Assembly: GCA_001584585.1 (NCBI GenBank)
Contig: LSYV01000015.1
Span: forward strand, 1,187,077 to 1,250,257
Source of the DNA: Gonium pectorale
Taxonomy: Eukaryota; Chlorophyta; Chlorophyceae; Chlamydomonadales; Volvocaceae
Length of the DNA stretch: 63,181 nucleotides
Reading direction: 5' to 3'
Position numbers and translations under genes: made by a program. The notes beneath the pieces were generated by a model, which worked only from the letters and a program-made list of their open reading frames with translations, did no database searches and was not told the DNA's origin. Below are positions 60,307 through 63,181 of the stretch, in pieces (the first letter of the stretch is position 1; every line of letters starts with the position of its first letter).

Positions 60307-62088
60307 TGAACGGGAGCCGCATGTGGCATGGTAGCCGAACATGCCTGCGTGGGCCACACAGGGCGGTGGCCATGCGCATTCCACCCCGCACGTCTGGGGG
60401 GCAGCGGAAGAAATCCAGGCATTAGCTAATCCGACGGAGCGCAACATGCTGCAGTGAAGTTAGGCAGAAGATGGGTGCGGGATCCTTGCCGGCCATAGCA
60501 TGCAGCCGTACGGGTCTTATGAATATGTTCGATTTCGTGTTGTGTTTGTGGTGCGCAGGCTCGTTTATTGCGATCTGCAAGATTGCGCCTGGGGATGACA
60601 TTATAGGGGACCCGGGCGTAACCATTGCGCATACGTGCAGCGTGGATACCGTTTACTACTTGAGCAGTCGTCTGGTCACACGCTTATTGACGGATGGTCT
60701 CTTACAAGATACGTGCGATAGGTGAGATGCAGGTGTGCGCATGACCTAGCTCCATGGGGAATGAGTTGGTATGGCAAAGGTTGTATGCTCGGCGGCCGCG
60801 GATTGCCGGTGGGCGGAAGCAGGTTGGCTCCACGTGCACCGACCGTTTGTAAGCGCAAGCCTTGTGATGGCCCAGCCGCCTCGGTGAACCATCTCCTTAC
60901 CCCCTGAGCGGGGGCTGCGTAGAATGGTAGAGTCACGGCGGCAGCATACATGCGAGCCCGAACAAGGATAACTTGGGTTACCAATTGCAGATTAAGGCGG
61001 GACGCACCCAATGCGCTCTCGAACTTGTCTGCGGAGCTACGTGAGTTCGGAATGCAAAGCGGTGCTCCACGCGTCTCCACGCAGGCACCAAGACGATACC
61101 AAGTGACCACGCGGACGCGAGGTGGGAGACCCCAGGCTGTGTAGGATGTGCACCCTTGCCCCATCTGAAGGGGCGTGGGGCCCGTCTGCTCATCACCTTG
61201 GTCCGCATCATGCCGCCCTACTGGAAACATGACACCTTCGGGTTTACATTCAGTATGCACAGAAGCGTGCTCAGAACTCTCTGACACACATACTAGCATC
61301 ATAGCCGGCAGCCCTCCTCCCGACTCCCAAGTCCCAACGCAGCAAAGTCCCCCCTAACTTCAAGCTGCGCTGGGCTGGACCTGACCTCCAGACGGCAGGA
61401 CCGGCGTTGGGGAAGTCCAGGAGGTCCAGGGGAATCCGCAGCCCAGTGCGGACGCTCAGTTCCCGGTCCATCAAATCAGCAGTACGCTCTTACGGGGAGC
61501 TGCTCTCTTGGTCATTAGAGCGACCGCCTTTCTTACGCCCGTGCATGCGCGTACTGCAGTTAGTAACCTTGCAGTCAGGGACCCCTGTTGCCAGCCTTGC
61601 TACACAGGGGCCCCTTGTTACCCGTCACCCGCCTACGAGCACCATCCTGGCCATCGCAACTTAGTTCGGCACCACCATTGCCGCCCATGCAACGGATGAA
61701 GGCATTGGCTGGGTCCATGTCGACTCTCCCCCCATAACGGGCCCGTGGTCCGCAAACGGATGCTATGAGCACTGCTGTTGTTGTTATGCAAGCACGTGAA
61801 CGTGAATGCTGCCTTCTCTGGAGCCTGAGTAACATTCACCGGCCATCCTTTTGCTATTGCCGTTTTGCACTAAAAATCTGCCTTTCATACATGAAATGCA
61901 TGCATGCGCGCGTTGTGGCCACGTCAGTAACCGATCCGCATGGATCCCGGCTGTAACGGGCGCCCAAGAAACGCGCCGCAACTCTGTCTCCGTGCCTTCA
62001 CTGAGCGTTGAGTTTTGGCACCACGTCGTTGAGCCCGATAACCCTATCTTTCGCGACCCGAACCCTAAACGCGGCCGAAACTGCTCGG
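60307..62088. other. 1.8-kb spacer between PSMA6 and the right-edge gene
   Basis: It holds the PSMA6 3' UTR, with a TGTAA candidate at 60848-60852, and the promoter and 5' UTR of the membrane-protein gene. A 208-codon minus-strand frame at 60676-61302 has no recognisable similarity and scattered rare codons; I do not call it. Confidence 0.45.
60848..60852 (+). terminator. Candidate TGTAA polyadenylation signal for PSMA6
   Basis: TGTAA on the plus strand about 540 bases after the PSMA6 stop, a normal distance for volvocine 3' UTRs. Short motif, so only suggestive. Confidence 0.4.
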
Positions 62089-62778
62089 ATGGACAACGCC
62101 CAAGCTGGAGACCACCAACATGGACATGAAGACCACCCGTTTATGGATGATATTCCGGCCGAGGCCCCTGCGGCCGTGCTTCCCCAATTCTGGCTCCGGC
62201 GCGTCGCGGTGGCGCGCCCGGCAAGGGCTGCCCTTGTATGCAGCCTGTTGATTGCGGTACTTTGCATGGGACGATTCTTTGCCTCAGCGAGCGGCGTAAA
62301 ACAGCCAAAGCCGGGCCAAGGAGGAGGCAGCGAGGGTAGCATCGGCGTCGCACCCCCGCCGTCGCTAAAGCTCAAGTATATCGCAGGCCATCCATTCAAC
62401 CTTGCATATCGTCTGTCACTGCAAACGGTATTTGGGCTGCCGGGTAAGGGACCGTGTGATAGCCAGTTCCATGAGGAAGTACCACAAGGCCACCCCCAAC
62501 CTGCTGCTCCTGATTGCACAGGCGAGACGGTCGGTCGGATACCCCTGCTATACTCAGCTTACGAGCTGGAGGTCGTGCTGCGGACGGTGGACAAGACGGC
62601 GTCCCGTCAGCCGCGCAACTGGACGGACCTGCCCAACTACACCGCGCAAGAGCCGGTGTCAGCGTTCATGTACACGGCCGCAATGCTCACACTGCCACGC
62701 ACGACAGTCCTATACGCCTGGGCCTACGACCACGCCGGCGCCTACAAGCTCGTCCGCGATTTGAGGTTTGACGTCGTG
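62089..62778 (+). CDS. Type II membrane protein, N-terminal exon only (continues past the window)
   Basis: The first ATG of the open frame is at 62089. The exon runs 230 codons to a clean GTG|GTGAGT donor at 62778, phase 0. Residues ~1-36 are acidic and His-rich, ~45-62 form one hydrophobic segment (AALVCSLLIAVLCMG), and the rest is a soluble region with predicted N-glycosylation at NWTD and NYTA, then RTTVLYAWAYDHAGAYKLVR. Topology (short cytosolic tail, one anchor, luminal domain) is typical of Golgi glycosyltransferases, but I cannot assign a family from this part. No next exon is evident before the window ends. Confidence 0.68.
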
Positions 62779-63181
62779 GTGAGTCCGTACTCTTCGTTGC
62801 TTTGCACTCGTGTGCTCCATACAGGCGGTATGAAGTGCCTTGCAGCACATACGATATAAAAGCCGAAGCTCAGCTGTGTGCTCGATGGGACCGACCCTCT
62901 CGGTGCACTGTGTGAGGGGCTCCATGCACCTGCTGTGCGGTAATCAAGGTCTGATGTAGATTGGTTTCCGTTTCCGGGACTATGACACACACTGCTATGA
63001 AACGCGTGACCAGCACCACACTTAGGCTGGTCCCGTGCGGCAAGGACTAAGGTGTGCAGCAGCTGCTCGGACGAAGAGAGGAGCAGCACTGCGGCGGGTT
63101 TTGCAGGGCAGCTGCAGTTGCTTAGGGCTGCAGGCTGTCCCTTTGGGTTGAGCAAGGGGGAACAGCGGTCTCCCACACCCC
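62779..63181. other. Right-edge stretch, probably intron
   Basis: It follows the donor of the membrane-protein exon and shows no continuing coding similarity in either strand, so it is most likely part of a long intron. Confidence 0.45.

Noticed and set aside
60676..61302. 208-codon minus-strand frame
   Set aside because: No domain, no splice context and codon use unlike neighbouring genes; probably chance in the spacer.

Overview
The window looks like nuclear DNA from a flagellated chlamydomonadalean (volvocine-type) green alga. The evidence is GC-rich, intron-dense genes with GT-AG introns of roughly 80-1,000 bases, TGTAA-type polyadenylation candidates, a gametolysin-family (peptidase M11) wall protease with Ser/Pro-rich hydroxyproline-type arms, a plant/algal-style SnRK1-activating kinase domain (HGD instead of HRD), and a ciliary EFCAB10-type protein. 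I rebuilt gene models by hand from splice sites, intron phases and protein similarity. Every model listed as complete keeps an open frame across all exons, and total coding lengths are exact multiples of three. I saw no prokaryotic features, CRISPR arrays or tRNA/rRNA genes.

Layout, left to right. 984-15452 (-): a 30-exon gene for a ~2,873-residue protein with a giant disordered exon, a long coiled coil built from a repeated exon-encoded module, and a C-terminal globular part. 15848-16454 (+): a 151-residue protein with a presequence-like N-terminus. 17734-18343 (+): EFCAB10. 18704-20053 (-): adenine phosphoribosyltransferase. 21231-28893 (-): the TFIIH helicase XPD, 19 exons. 30096-30652 (+): a 66-residue unknown. 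31176-35573 (+): the primase-polymerase PrimPol, 7 exons. 37874-46114 (+): a secreted M11 metalloprotease fused to hydroxyproline-rich arms and two nearly identical bulb-lectin-like domains. 49752-58090 (-): a 1,475-residue CaMKK/SnAK-type kinase fused to a cyclic-nucleotide-binding-like domain that is split by a very large insertion. 58447-60306 (+): proteasome subunit alpha-6. 62089 to the right edge (+): the first exon of a type II membrane protein.

The neighbourhood is mostly housekeeping (purine salvage, TFIIH/repair, damage-tolerance priming, proteasome) mixed with lineage-specific large proteins. Divergent pairs (coiled-coil gene/15848 gene; kinase/PSMA6) share intergenic spacers of 356-395 bases. 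XPD and PrimPol, both involved in genome maintenance, lie 2.3 kb apart with only a small unknown gene between them.

The most novel-looking items are the kinase with a split cNMP-binding domain, the protease-lectin chimera with homogenised lectin exons, the exon-modular giant coiled-coil protein with an intronic long hairpin, and a ~45-bp dispersed repeat whose inverted copies flank PrimPol.
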